Shown here in pieces: positions 17,576-26,609 of a DNA stretch of 64,000 nucleotides. Positions within the stretch are counted from its first letter, which is position 1; each line of letters opens with the position of its first letter. The position numbers and the translations under genes are program-made. The DNA comes from Ferruginibacter sp. GTDB taxonomy: Bacteria; Bacteroidota; Bacteroidia; Chitinophagales; Chitinophagaceae. Below the pieces are notes generated by a model, which did no database searches, was not told the origin of the DNA, and was given only the letters and a program-made list of their open reading frames with translations. The stretch is taken from NCBI GenBank assembly GCA_025963635.1, contig JAOQAK010000075.1, positions 1-64,000 on the forward strand. Direction: 5' to 3'.

Positions 17576-20500
17576 ATGTTTTTAAAAAAATTACCGCTGT
17601 TGTTACTGGTAATAACTACCCTTTTTACTACCCTGTCGGCCCAAACTAAAACCGATTACTCCGTCAACTGGAAAAAGGTGGAAGCCTTTGAACAAAAGGG
17701 CCTCACCAAATCTGCCCTTGCAGAGGTAATGACAATATATGCGTTAGCTATTAAGGATAACAATGATGCGCAGCAGATTAAAAGCAGCATGTATCAAATC
17801 AGGTACCGGACAATGATAGAAGAAGGCAGCCGGGAAAGCAACGTGTTTTTTATTGATACATTGATTGAGAAAGCTAAAACCCCCGCCAAAAACATCTTGC
17901 AAAGTATGCAGGCTGAGCTGCTTTGGCAATACATGAAAAACAATCGTTATAAATTCTACAATCGTACAAAGGTTGTGGAAGAAAATAGTAAAGACATCAG
18001 TACCTGGAGTTTGGATAAATTGCACGCCACCATCTCCCATCTCTACAAAGCATCCCTTAGTAATGAAAATAAATTAAAGGAAACGAAGTTGGAGGGCTTT
18101 GATCCCATCATTGTTAAAGGACAAAATACAAGGCAACTCCGCCCTACCCTGTATGATTTTTTGGCGCACAGGGCGTTGGCTTATTTTATAAATGATGAAA
18201 GGCTGCTTACTAATCCTTCTTATTATTTTACAATCAATGATCCTAAAGCTTTTGCACCAGTTGCAGAATTTATTCATGCATCTTTTTCAACAAAAGACAC
18301 TGCATCACTGCATTACAAAGCAATACTTTTATTGCAGCAAATTTTACAATTTCATTTAAACGATAACGACCGCGATGCATTGCTGGACGCAGACCTGGTG
18401 AGATTAAATTTCATTTATCAATATGCCATCAATGAAAATAAAACAAAGCTGTTTGAAGCGGCATTGCAAAATGTAGAAGATAAATACGCAGGTAACCCTG
18501 GTATCGCCCAGGCAATCTATTTAAGGGCGATGATCTATTTCAATAAGGGCCAAAATTACCAGGCCAATATCAATCCCGCTGATCAATATGAAACTAAAAG
18601 GGCCAAAGAGCTCTGCGAAGCAGTTATTAAAAAATATCCTAAAACAGAGGGCGCTGTGAATTGCCAGAATTTGTTGAACCAAATTTTTCAGCCATCACTC
18701 AATCTCCAAACGGAAAAGGTGAATGTGCCCAACCAGCCATTCAGAACACTCGTTAATTTCAAAAATGCAAAGTCTATTTATTTCCGCGTGATTAAGACCT
18801 CTAAAGAAGATATAAAAAAATTAGACCAAAGCAATTACGACAAACTATGGTCTGCAATTACAGCATTAAAATCTATCAAAAATTGGGAGCTGTCAATGCC
18901 TGATCTGCAGGATTACCAGCCGCATGCCACAGAAATAAAGATAGATGCGCTGCCCAATGGCATGTATTATATCCTCGCAAGTATTGATAAAGATTTTTCG
19001 CTTCAAAAAAATATCATTGCCAAACAATTAACCTACATCAGCAATATCAGTTATGTACACAATAACAACAATGAATACAATGTGCTACACCGCGAAAGCG
19101 GGCAGCCGTTAGCAAATACGCAAGTGCAGGTGTGGGAAACAAAGTACAATTACAACACCAACCGCAACGAAGCGGTAAAAGCTGAAGCGTATACCACTGA
19201 TAAAAACGGGTATTTCAAACTAAGGCAGGCAGCCCAATACCGAAATATCGATTTGCAGCTAACCACTAAGAATGATGAACTCTTCATGGATGAAAATAAT
19301 TACAGCTACAATTACAACACTTACACTGAACCAGGAAAGCCAGTCACCTTTTTATTCACCGATCGGTCTATCTACCGGCCTGGCCAAACGATTTATTTTA
19401 AAGGTATCGTGATCAAAAAAAGCGATCAGGCAGCAGCAACTTCCATCATACCCGGATTTAAAACGGTACTGATTTTAAAAGATGCAAACGGGCAAAAAAT
19501 AAAAGAGCTTAGTCTGCAAACAAATAATTTCGGTTCCTATCATGGTTCGTTCACATTGCCTGAAAATGGCATGAATGGGCAGTTTTCGCTATTTGATACA
19601 ATTACCCTTGCCAATTATTTTTTTAATGTGGAAGAATACAAGCGGCCAAAGTTCTTTGTAGAAGTATCAAAGCCAACCGGAACTTATCGCTTATTCGATA
19701 GCATTAAGGTAACCGGTTTTGCAAAGGGGTATGCTGGGAATGCTTTAGATGGTGCAACCGTTAAATACCGCGTTACCCGCAAAGTGCGCTACCAGCCATG
19801 GTGGTACGCTGTTAATTATGGTTATGGTCGAAGAATAATGCCGCCGGGAAGATCTTCTGATGAAATGGAAATTACCAATGGCGAAATAATGACCGGTAGT
19901 GACGGCAAGTTTCATATCACATTTAAAGCCCTTCCGGATGAAAGCATCAATAAAAAAGACCAGCCAACATTTTATTATGAAGTAAGTGCAGATATTACTG
20001 ATCTCAACGGTGAAACCCGCAGCGGCACAACGTCCGTCGCTGTTGCTTACCAATCTATTCAACTGAACATTGATATTGCGGATAAACTTACTACAGATAG
20101 CATTAAAAATCTAAAGATCCGTTCTTCCAACATCAATGATATTTTTGAAAAGGCGAAAGTGAATGTGACGATCCATAAACTGAAATCCCCCAATAAAATT
20201 TTTAGGGAAAGATTTTGGGAGATGCCGGACCTGTTTGTAATGAGCAAAGATGAATATGAAGGATATTTCCCTTATGACATATATAAAGATGAGGACCAAC
20301 CCAGTAAATGGCTGACCGGTGAAAAAGTACTAGATACCACCGACTCTACAAACATCAATGGCAATTGGCCGTTGGGCAAAAATACATTGAGTGCAGGCTG
20401 GTATAAAATTACCGCGACCACCAGGGATAAATATGGCGAAGAAGTAATATCAACAAAGTTCATTTTGCTGCAGGATGAACGGGCGGCAACTTCCGAAACG

Positions 20501-23500
20501 CCTCTTGATATAATTGCACAGCAAAACGAGGTTGAACCAGGACAAAAAATAAAATACCTGATTAAAACAGGTTTCAACAATATCTGGCTGATCCATACAC
20601 TCAATAAAATGGATGATTCTCACAGCACCACTTATCAAACCATTCAGCCAAACAAACCTTTCGAAAATGAAATTGATGTAAATGAAAAAGATCGGGGAGG
20701 TATGGCGCTGAGTTATGTTTTTGTACAACACAACCGGGTTTATAAAGGAGAAGAAAGTTTTTCCATTCCATGGGACAATAAGGAACTGTCAATTAATTAT
20801 CAAACGTTCAGGGATAAGATATTGCCGGGAGCCGAAGAAAAATGGACTGCCAAAATAAGCGGTAACAAGGGTGAAAAAGTATCAGCGGAAATGTTGGTAA
20901 GTATGTACGATGCAAGCCTTGATCAATTTAAACCGCAAAACTGGACTGCCTTGAATATCTGGCCGGGGCTGCAAAACAGAATACAATGGACGGAGAATGG
21001 TTTTAGTGTAATTAATTCAGACGAATACAACAGGATGAACTTCCAATACTTAAGTCCTGTTCCTAAATTATACGACAGGTTGCTACCGGTTTACCTCGAA
21101 AACGCGTTGGGAGATGTGGTGGTAGTTGGATATGGAAGTACAAAACGAAAGAGTGTAACGGGCAGTGTTGCTGAGATTAGTAATGACGCGATGGCTGCCC
21201 CGCAGGCAAATCAAATGCTGGCTGGAAGAGTTGCGGGAGTCGTAACAGATGAAAAAGAACAAATAGTTGCAGACTCTACGGGCATAGCAAACAACATTTC
21301 ACCGGAATTAAACAACAGCAATGTACAGGTGCGAAAAAATTTCAATGAAACAGCCTTCTTCTTTCCTGATCTTACAACAGATGCAGATGGAAATGTATCA
21401 TTTACTTTCACGATACCTGAAGCATTAACAGAATGGAAACTGATGACCTTAGCTCATACCAAAAACCTGGCAAGTGGCTATTCAGAAAAAAAAGTAGTTA
21501 CTCAAAAACCATTAATGATACAGCCGAATGCGCCACGGTTTATAAGGGAAGGCGATCGGATGGAATTTAGTGCGAAAATTGTAAACCTGAGTGAAACTGA
21601 AATTACCGGAACCGCTCAACTCGAATTATTAGACGCAGCATCGGGCAAGTCGATCGATGGATGGTTTAAGAATGTTTTTCCAAACCAATATTTCACGGTG
21701 GCAGCAGGCCAGAGCGTAGCAGTTAAGTTTCCCATGGAAGTGCCTTTTAATTTTAATTCAGCCATCACTTACCGGGTACTCGCCAAATCATCGGCTAACG
21801 CCGCTTTAAAAGAGCTGAGTAATTTTTCTGATGGCGAAGAAGCGCCCCTACCCGTATTAACTAACCGGATGCTTGTTACCGAAAGCATGCCCATCAACTT
21901 ACGCAATACCAGTAATAAAGATTTCACATTTGAGAAGCTACTTAACAGCGGCAAAAGCAATACCATCAGCAATCATTCAGTAACGGTTGAGTACACATCT
22001 AATCCTGCCTGGTACGCAGTTCAGGCACTTCCTTATTTGATGGAGTATCCATTCGATTGTGCAGAACAAACATTTAACCGATATTATGCCAATACCCTGG
22101 CGACTCATATTAGCAATTCGATGCCCAAAATAAAGGAGGTTTTTGAAAAATGGAAAAATGCGGATACCAGTGCACTGTTAAGTAACCTGCAAAAAAATGA
22201 AGAATTAAAGGCAGTCCTGTTACAGGAAACTCCGTGGGTGTTGAATGCGCAAAATGAAACCCAGCAAAAGAAAAATGTCGCCCTACTGTTCGACATGGTA
22301 AAAATGGGAGCCGAAACAGGTAAAGCGCTCGCCAAGTTAAAAGAATTACAAAGTCCGAATGGCGGTTTCGTTTGGTTCAAAGGCGGTCCTGACGACAGGT
22401 ACATGACACAATACATCCTGACAGGCATTGGTCACCTTCGGAAATTAAATGCACTTTCAGCAAGTGATTATGATAAACTCAAGGGAGTGGTAGATAAGGC
22501 GATCCCCTATCTCGACCGGAAAATCCAGGGAGATTATGAGAATTTGCTAAGAAGCAAGACAAATCTAAAAAATAATAATCTTGGTACGTTGGCAATTCAA
22601 TATTTGTACATGAGGAGTTTTTTTAAAGAATATGCTATCTCGGCTTTTGAACAAACAGCTTATACCTATTATCATGAGCAGGCAAAAAAATATTGGCTGA
22701 ACAATGAAAAATACCTGCAGGCGATGATTGCCCTTGCCCTGTATCGTACCAATGATCCTGCAACTTCCAAAGCGATCATTCAATCGTTAAAAGAAAACTC
22801 CATCAATAAGGAAGAAATGGGAATGTATTGGAAAGAATGGACTGCGGGTAACAACTATTACTGGCACCAGGCACCTATTGAAAGCCAGGCATTAATGATA
22901 GAAGCATTTACCGATATTGATAAAAATACCAATACGATAAACGATCTAAAAACCTGGTTGCTGAAACAAAAGCAAACTCAAAACTGGAGAACCACCAGGG
23001 CCACTGCCGAAGCTTGCTATGCTTTATTGTTATCCGGAAGCAATTGGTTAAATGAAGAAACATCGGTAGAAATCAAATTGGGTAACACGCTTATTAAAAG
23101 CACCGACAATACAACCGAAGCAGGAACCGGATACTTCAAAAAAACAATTCAAGGCGAAAATGTAAAACCAGCAATGGGCAATATCTCAGTAACGATCAAT
23201 TTAACACGAACTAAGACCCCCCCGCTAGCTAGCGGGGGCAGGGGGGCATGGGGCGCCGTTTACTGGCAATATTTTGAAGACCTTGAGAAGATATCTACTG
23301 CAGCCACGCCATTGCAATTGAATAAAAAACTCTTTATCGAAAAGAACACCGACAAAGGACCCGTATTGGAGGCAATCAGCGATGGAGCTGGCCTAAAAGT
23401 AGGCGACAAGGTGAAAGTTCGGATTGAATTGCGGGTCGACCGTGACATGGAATATGTACACATGAAGGATATGCGGGCAGCTTGTATGGAACCGGTAAAT

Positions 23501-23743
23501 GTGATCAGCGATTATAAATACCAGGGTGGATTAGGTTATTACGAAAGCACAAAGGATGCCAGTACCAACTTTTTCTTCGGTTGGTTGCCGAGAGGCACTT
23601 ACGTATTTGAATATGCCATGTTTGTGACACATTCAGGAAATTTCAGTAACGGCATAACAACCATCCAGTGTATGTATGCTCCCGAATTTACAAGCCATAG
23701 TGAAGGAATCAGGGTGAGTGTGGAAAACCGGCCCGCTCCTTAA
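17576..23743 (+). CDS. Alpha-2-macroglobulin family protein (MG2 / A2M) with SusC-like insert
   Basis: A large exported protein of the bacterial alpha-2-macroglobulin type, which traps attacking proteases. I place the start at 17576 (MFLKKLPLLLLV…LSAQ, a signal peptide), giving 2,055 residues; the track's upstream 42 residues are unlikely. An N-terminal helical/TPR-like part (about 25-390) precedes MG domains; MG2 begins near DRSIYRPGQTIYFKG (about 595), the A2M domain near FFPDLTTDADGNVSF (about 1260). The thioester motif CxEQ is kept (DCAEQ, Cys1495). Oddities: a SusC-plug-like VVVVGYGSTKRKSVTG segment at about 1181-1222, just before the A2M domain, and a GC palindrome at 23219-23238 encoding an in-frame insert. 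Strong family call; protease-inhibitor role inferred from family. Confidence 0.92.
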   Translation: MFLKKLPLLLLVITTLFTTLSAQTKTDYSVNWKKVEAFEQKGLTKSALAEVMTIYALAIKDNNDAQQIKSSMYQIRYRTMIEEGSRESNVFFIDTLIEKAKTPAKNILQSMQAELLWQYMKNNRYKFYNRTKVVEENSKDISTWSLDKLHATISHLYKASLSNENKLKETKLEGFDPIIVKGQNTRQLRPTLYDFLAHRALAYFINDERLLTNPSYYFTINDPKAFAPVAEFIHASFSTKDTASLHYKAILLLQQILQFHLNDNDRDALLDADLVRLNFIYQYAINENKTKLFEAALQNVEDKYAGNPGIAQAIYLRAMIYFNKGQNYQANINPADQYETKRAKELCEAVIKKYPKTEGAVNCQNLLNQIFQPSLNLQTEKVNVPNQPFRTLVNFKNAKSIYFRVIKTSKEDIKKLDQSNYDKLWSAITALKSIKNWELSMPDLQDYQPHATEIKIDALPNGMYYILASIDKDFSLQKNIIAKQLTYISNISYVHNNNNEYNVLHRESGQPLANTQVQVWETKYNYNTNRNEAVKAEAYTTDKNGYFKLRQAAQYRNIDLQLTTKNDELFMDENNYSYNYNTYTEPGKPVTFLFTDRSIYRPGQTIYFKGIVIKKSDQAAATSIIPGFKTVLILKDANGQKIKELSLQTNNFGSYHGSFTLPENGMNGQFSLFDTITLANYFFNVEEYKRPKFFVEVSKPTGTYRLFDSIKVTGFAKGYAGNALDGATVKYRVTRKVRYQPWWYAVNYGYGRRIMPPGRSSDEMEITNGEIMTGSDGKFHITFKALPDESINKKDQPTFYYEVSADITDLNGETRSGTTSVAVAYQSIQLNIDIADKLTTDSIKNLKIRSSNINDIFEKAKVNVTIHKLKSPNKIFRERFWEMPDLFVMSKDEYEGYFPYDIYKDEDQPSKWLTGEKVLDTTDSTNINGNWPLGKNTLSAGWYKITATTRDKYGEEVISTKFILLQDERAATSETPLDIIAQQNEVEPGQKIKYLIKTGFNNIWLIHTLNKMDDSHSTTYQTIQPNKPFENEIDVNEKDRGGMALSYVFVQHNRVYKGEESFSIPWDNKELSINYQTFRDKILPGAEEKWTAKISGNKGEKVSAEMLVSMYDASLDQFKPQNWTALNIWPGLQNRIQWTENGFSVINSDEYNRMNFQYLSPVPKLYDRLLPVYLENALGDVVVVGYGSTKRKSVTGSVAEISNDAMAAPQANQMLAGRVAGVVTDEKEQIVADSTGIANNISPELNNSNVQVRKNFNETAFFFPDLTTDADGNVSFTFTIPEALTEWKLMTLAHTKNLASGYSEKKVVTQKPLMIQPNAPRFIREGDRMEFSAKIVNLSETEITGTAQLELLDAASGKSIDGWFKNVFPNQYFTVAAGQSVAVKFPMEVPFNFNSAITYRVLAKSSANAALKELSNFSDGEEAPLPVLTNRMLVTESMPINLRNTSNKDFTFEKLLNSGKSNTISNHSVTVEYTSNPAWYAVQALPYLMEYPFDCAEQTFNRYYANTLATHISNSMPKIKEVFEKWKNADTSALLSNLQKNEELKAVLLQETPWVLNAQNETQQKKNVALLFDMVKMGAETGKALAKLKELQSPNGGFVWFKGGPDDRYMTQYILTGIGHLRKLNALSASDYDKLKGVVDKAIPYLDRKIQGDYENLLRSKTNLKNNNLGTLAIQYLYMRSFFKEYAISAFEQTAYTYYHEQAKKYWLNNEKYLQAMIALALYRTNDPATSKAIIQSLKENSINKEEMGMYWKEWTAGNNYYWHQAPIESQALMIEAFTDIDKNTNTINDLKTWLLKQKQTQNWRTTRATAEACYALLLSGSNWLNEETSVEIKLGNTLIKSTDNTTEAGTGYFKKTIQGENVKPAMGNISVTINLTRTKTPPLASGGRGAWGAVYWQYFEDLEKISTAATPLQLNKKLFIEKNTDKGPVLEAISDGAGLKVGDKVKVRIELRVDRDMEYVHMKDMRAACMEPVNVISDYKYQGGLGYYESTKDASTNFFFGWLPRGTYVFEYAMFVTHSGNFSNGITTIQCMYAPEFTSHSEGIRVSVENRPAP
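23219..23238. repeat. 20-bp perfect palindrome inside the A2M gene
   Basis: CCCCCGCTAGCTAGCGGGGG, a perfect palindrome followed by CAGGGGGG. It stays in frame and encodes the T-P-P-L-A-S-G-G-R-G stretch just before the conserved WGAVYWQYFED. It is far more GC-rich than its surroundings, which suggests an inserted palindromic element. Confidence 0.7.
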
Positions 23744-23810
23744 TCAGTGATCACTTTCACATGATAAATTACTAACAAGCAAGAAGTAAAGATCAACTTT
23801 TGTTCACAAG

Positions 23811-23884
23811 CATTTGTTTTTCAATGGATCATCGTTGTGTCACTCCCTTGTACATTTCCAGCAACGGGGAGCAAGGAACCGTCG
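23811..23884 (+). repeat. 74-bp interspersed repeat, copy 2
   Basis: Gapless partner of 13228-13301 (about 61/74 identical). It is followed by the repeated phrase AATTATCCATTA (23902 and 23924 region), a third kind of seven-base-periodic DNA. The small ORF 23800-23985 in the track is a product of this repeat. Confidence 0.75.
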
Positions 23885-23941
23885 CGGGGAAGCAGGCGTC
23901 AAATTATCCATTATCAAATAACGAATTATCCATTAATTCCT

Positions 23942-23975
23942 TACCTTTGCAGCCCCTTAGTCAAAATGTTAAGGG
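23942..23975 (+). promoter_or_regulatory. Promoter element and 5'-terminal hairpin of the rpsF operon
   Basis: TACCTTTG (23942-23949) matches the -7 box. The predicted start near 23954 coincides with a hairpin, CCCTTA (23954-23959) pairing TAAGGG (23970-23975), so the mRNA would begin with a stem-loop. A role in S6/S18 autoregulation is conceivable but I do not see enough to claim it. Confidence 0.5.
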
Positions 23976-24008
23976 AATTAATTAATTTTTAAACTAAAAA
24001 TCAGGGAA

Positions 24009-24365
24009 ATGAACAACTACGAATTGATGGTGATTTTTACCCCTGTGCTGTCTGAAGAGGAATATAAAGCCGCTCAGAACAAATTTGCCGCGATTGTCAC
24101 AGACAACGATGGCGAAATAGTGCACACCAATCCCTGGGGACTAAAATCACTGGCCTACCCTATTGCCAAAAAGACCACTGGTCTGTATTGGGTGATGGAG
24201 TACAAAGCGCCAACCAGCTTCAATGAAAAGTTGAAAACTCAACTTTTACGTGACGAATCAGTAATGCGTCACATGTATACTGTACTCGATAAATACGCCG
24301 TCGATTACAACAACAAAAAGAGAAGTGGCGGAAAATTTTCACCTAACGAAAAAGCGGAGGCATAA
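24009..24365 (+). CDS. rpsF: 30S ribosomal protein S6
   Basis: S6 binds S18 on the platform of the 30S subunit. 118 residues. It begins [19 protein letters not shown] and has the conserved [22 protein letters not shown] strand pair, with a lysine-rich C-terminal tail. First gene of rpsF-rpsR-rplI; rpsR starts two bases after its stop, implying translational coupling. The leader of about 55 bases carries a 5'-end hairpin. Confidence 0.97.
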   Translation: MNNYELMVIFTPVLSEEEYKAAQNKFAAIVTDNDGEIVHTNPWGLKSLAYPIAKKTTGLYWVMEYKAPTSFNEKLKTQLLRDESVMRHMYTVLDKYAVDYNNKKRSGGKFSPNEKAEA

Positions 24366-24367
24366 TC

Positions 24368-24634
24368 ATGGCAAAACCAAACGAGATCAAATATCTCACA
24401 GCGATTAAAGCTGAAAAGCGTCCAAAGAAATATTGCCGATTTAAAAAAATGGGTATCCATTATATTGATTATAAAGATGCCGATTTTTTGAAAAAATTCC
24501 TGAACGAACAAGGTAAATTATTGCCACGTCGCCTTACCGGGAACTCTTTGAAGTTTCAGCGTAAAGTGGGTGAAGCAGTAAAAAAAGCCCGTCAAATGGC
24601 CATCCTGCCTTACGTTACAGATCTTTTGAAATAA
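24368..24634 (+). CDS. rpsR: 30S ribosomal protein S18
   Basis: S18 forms a heterodimer with S6 on the 30S platform. 88 residues, very basic, with the family core [21 protein letters not shown] and the RNA-binding [16 protein letters not shown] stretch. It sits two bases after rpsF. A lone cysteine in YCRF replaces the metal-binding cysteine set of some S18 forms. Confidence 0.97.
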   Translation: MAKPNEIKYLTAIKAEKRPKKYCRFKKMGIHYIDYKDADFLKKFLNEQGKLLPRRLTGNSLKFQRKVGEAVKKARQMAILPYVTDLLK

Positions 24635-24711
24635 AATTTTTCACCACCCTAATTCCATCTTTGGTATGAAAGTCCCGGAAGTATTCGGGATTGGGTAAAA
24701 ATGCAAACATC

Positions 24712-25158
24712 ATGCAGGTAATATTAATACAAGACGTTAACAATCTCGGCGGCATCAATGAGTTGGTAACTGTAAAAAATGGTTACGGACGTAACTATTT
24801 GATTCCTTCTAAACTTGCTATTGAGGCTAGTCCCAGTAACCTGAAACAAAGGGAAGAAAAAGTAAAGCAACAAGCTAAAAAAGAAGCCAAATTATTGGCT
24901 GAAATCAATAGCGTGATTGCAACTTTAACCAGTTCTCCGCTAAAAATTGGTGCGAAGACCGGTACAAGTGGTAAAATATTTGGTAGTGTAACTTCCGTAC
25001 AAATTGCACGTGCAATCAGGGAGCAAAAGGGCTACGAAATTGATCGCCGCAGAATCACTATTCTTGATGACGTTAAAGAATTAGGTAGCTACAAAGCGAA
25101 AATTGATTTCGGCAATGGTAATGATTGCGAGGTTGAATTTGAAGTAGTCGCTGAATAA
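24712..25158 (+). CDS. rplI: 50S ribosomal protein L9
   Basis: L9 binds 23S rRNA domain V and extends from the 50S subunit near L1. I use the ATG at 24712 (MQVILIQDVNNLGG, 148 residues), the standard N-terminus; the track's TTG start at 24691 adds seven residues with no support. The rRNA-binding signature GYGRNYLIPSKLA is near residues 24-36, then the connecting helix and a C-terminal domain. Between rpsR and rplI a small stem TCCCG / CGGGA (24673-24690) lies just upstream. Confidence 0.96.
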   Translation: MQVILIQDVNNLGGINELVTVKNGYGRNYLIPSKLAIEASPSNLKQREEKVKQQAKKEAKLLAEINSVIATLTSSPLKIGAKTGTSGKIFGSVTSVQIARAIREQKGYEIDRRRITILDDVKELGSYKAKIDFGNGNDCEVEFEVVAE

Positions 25159-25183
25159 TATCAACAAACAAAAATAATTTTAG

Positions 25184-25210
25184 TCCGCTCAGTTTCTGGG
25201 CGGATTTTTT
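25184..25210 (+). terminator. Intrinsic terminator of the rpsF-rpsR-rplI operon
   Basis: Stem TCCGCTCA / TGGGCGGA with a five-to-six-base loop and a following T run. Confidence 0.88.
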
Positions 25211-25381
25211 ATTGCGTTAATCAGTCAAAACTGTTCAGGAAATTATATCAACAGGTGGTTAAACTTGCTCGCCTGAAGAGAATTTCTCCGGCAACTCTAC
25301 AGCCAATTGGATGAACATTATTGTTTTTCTTTGTAATTCAGTTTGGCATCTAATTATCGGATATTTTAATACATACAGTGT

Positions 25382-25699
25382 ATGATTAAGAAGTCATTTG
25401 CCTCATTTTTATTAATCGTTTTTCTATCAGGTATCCTGTTTACTGATTGCAATAACGCTACAAAATCGATCCCTCCAAATACTGATACTATTCCAAAGAT
25501 TGCTCCGAAAAAGATGGGTATTCCTGGAAACTTCATTACTCAGACAAAAATCAGGTTTGACAGTACTATCATAAAAAAAAATTTGGATAGTTTCCAGAGG
25601 TTCAAAATATACAAAAAAGGCAAACTGGACTTCAGGAAAGATATCGATGACAGGAACAGCCGGCTGGCTAAAATGATATTTGAAAAGCCTGTTATATGA
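25382..25699 (+). CDS. Small exported hypothetical protein, possible lipoprotein
   Basis: 105 residues, not recognised. The N-terminus is a signal sequence (MIKKSFASFLLIVFLSGILF) followed by T-D-C; a Cys at this place suggests a lipoprotein, but Asp at -1 is unusual for a lipobox. The rest is basic, low in hydrophobics and without visible motifs. It lies between the L9 terminator and the RNA-binding protein promoter, so it is transcribed alone. The reading frame and signal make it a plausible real gene. Confidence 0.5.
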   Translation: MIKKSFASFLLIVFLSGILFTDCNNATKSIPPNTDTIPKIAPKKMGIPGNFITQTKIRFDSTIIKKNLDSFQRFKIYKKGKLDFRKDIDDRNSRLAKMIFEKPVI

Positions 25700-25714
25700 A
25701 TTTTTGCGAAAAGC

Positions 25715-25744
25715 TTTGTTTTTTTAAATAAATTGCTACATTTG
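25715..25744 (+). promoter_or_regulatory. Bacteroidetes promoter of the RNA-binding protein gene
   Basis: TTTG at 25715-25718, 18-base spacer, TACATTTG at 25737-25744. This predicts an untranslated leader of nearly 120 bases before the ATG at 25867. Confidence 0.75.
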
Positions 25745-25866
25745 TAATGCTTTAATGGTTTTAGTCTTTCGTCGTTAGCTGATAGTACTCTTTTTAGATG
25801 TCCGTTTTCAGTTCATTGTACTAACTAAGTCATTACTGTTTTTATTAATTTTTAAACGTTTTTACA

Positions 25867-26313
25867 ATGAACATTTATGTAGGTAATCTTAGTTGGACAA
25901 TGACCGACGACGATCTCAGCAACTTATTTACTCAATATGGCAGCGTAACCAGTGCTAAAATATTGAAAGACAAAATGAACGGCCGTAGCAAGGGCTTTGG
26001 TTTCGTTGAAATGGAAGATGACGAAGCAGCGAAAACTGCCATCGCCAATTTAAACGAGAGCGAAGTACAGGGCCGCAAGTTAATCGTTAATGAATCTCAG
26101 CCACGTCAGGAAGGTGGTGCCGGTGCCGGTGGATTTAAAAAACGCAGTTTCGGTGGTAGCAGCAGCGGCGGAAGTGGCGGCGGCTATAAAAAAAGTGGCG
26201 GTAGCGGCGGCTATGGCGGTGGCGGTGGAAGAAGCGGCGGTAGCGGTGGTTATGGCGGCAGCGGTGGTGGAAGAAGCGGCGGTAGCGGCGGTGGTTACAA
26301 TAGGGATTATTGA
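25867..26313 (+). CDS. Glycine-rich RNA-binding protein (single RRM)
   Basis: 148 residues. One RNA-recognition motif spans residues 1-80, with RNP2 IYVGNL (3-8) and RNP1 KGFGFVEM (about 43-50). The C-terminal 65 residues are almost entirely Gly/Ser/Tyr/Arg in repeating GGSGGYGG blocks, encoded by internally repetitive GC-rich DNA. Such proteins are cold-induced RNA chaperones in other bacteria; that role here is inferred. It has its own strong promoter, a long leader and a terminator. Confidence 0.92.
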   Translation: MNIYVGNLSWTMTDDDLSNLFTQYGSVTSAKILKDKMNGRSKGFGFVEMEDDEAAKTAIANLNESEVQGRKLIVNESQPRQEGGAGAGGFKKRSFGGSSSGGSGGGYKKSGGSGGYGGGGGRSGGSGGYGGSGGGRSGGSGGGYNRDY

Positions 26314-26337
26314 TCAATCAACCCTTGCAATAAAATT

Positions 26338-26370
26338 AATCCCCCGTTTAATACGGGGGATTTTGTGTTT
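26338..26370 (+). terminator. Intrinsic terminator of the RNA-binding protein gene
   Basis: Stem AATCCCCCGT / ACGGGGGATT with a five-base loop, then TTTGTGTTT. Confidence 0.85.
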
Positions 26371-26609
26371 CAGAGATAAGCCGCCTTTTGAGAGGCTTGT
26401 AAAAAATCGTGCACCAAAGAGGTAGATAATTTATAGTTTATTATATATGATTTGGCTGATTACATTTTTTATAAAAGGCGATAGTTGTCACCTTTCTTTT
26501 GAAAATTACAAAAATCCATATTGAAATTAAATACCAATTCTTCTTTTTCAAACCCTTTTTATGCCGGTTAAACTTCGCTACATGAACAAAGGAAGCCGGC
26601 CACGACAAC

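Noticed and set aside
23800-23985. 61-codon ORF in front of rpsF
   Set aside because: It is translated from the 74-bp repeat and the heptad DNA; the other repeat copy does not keep the frame.
26090-26425. 111-codon ORF in another frame of the RRM gene
   Set aside because: Ala/Val repeats are the shadow of the glycine-rich repeat codons.
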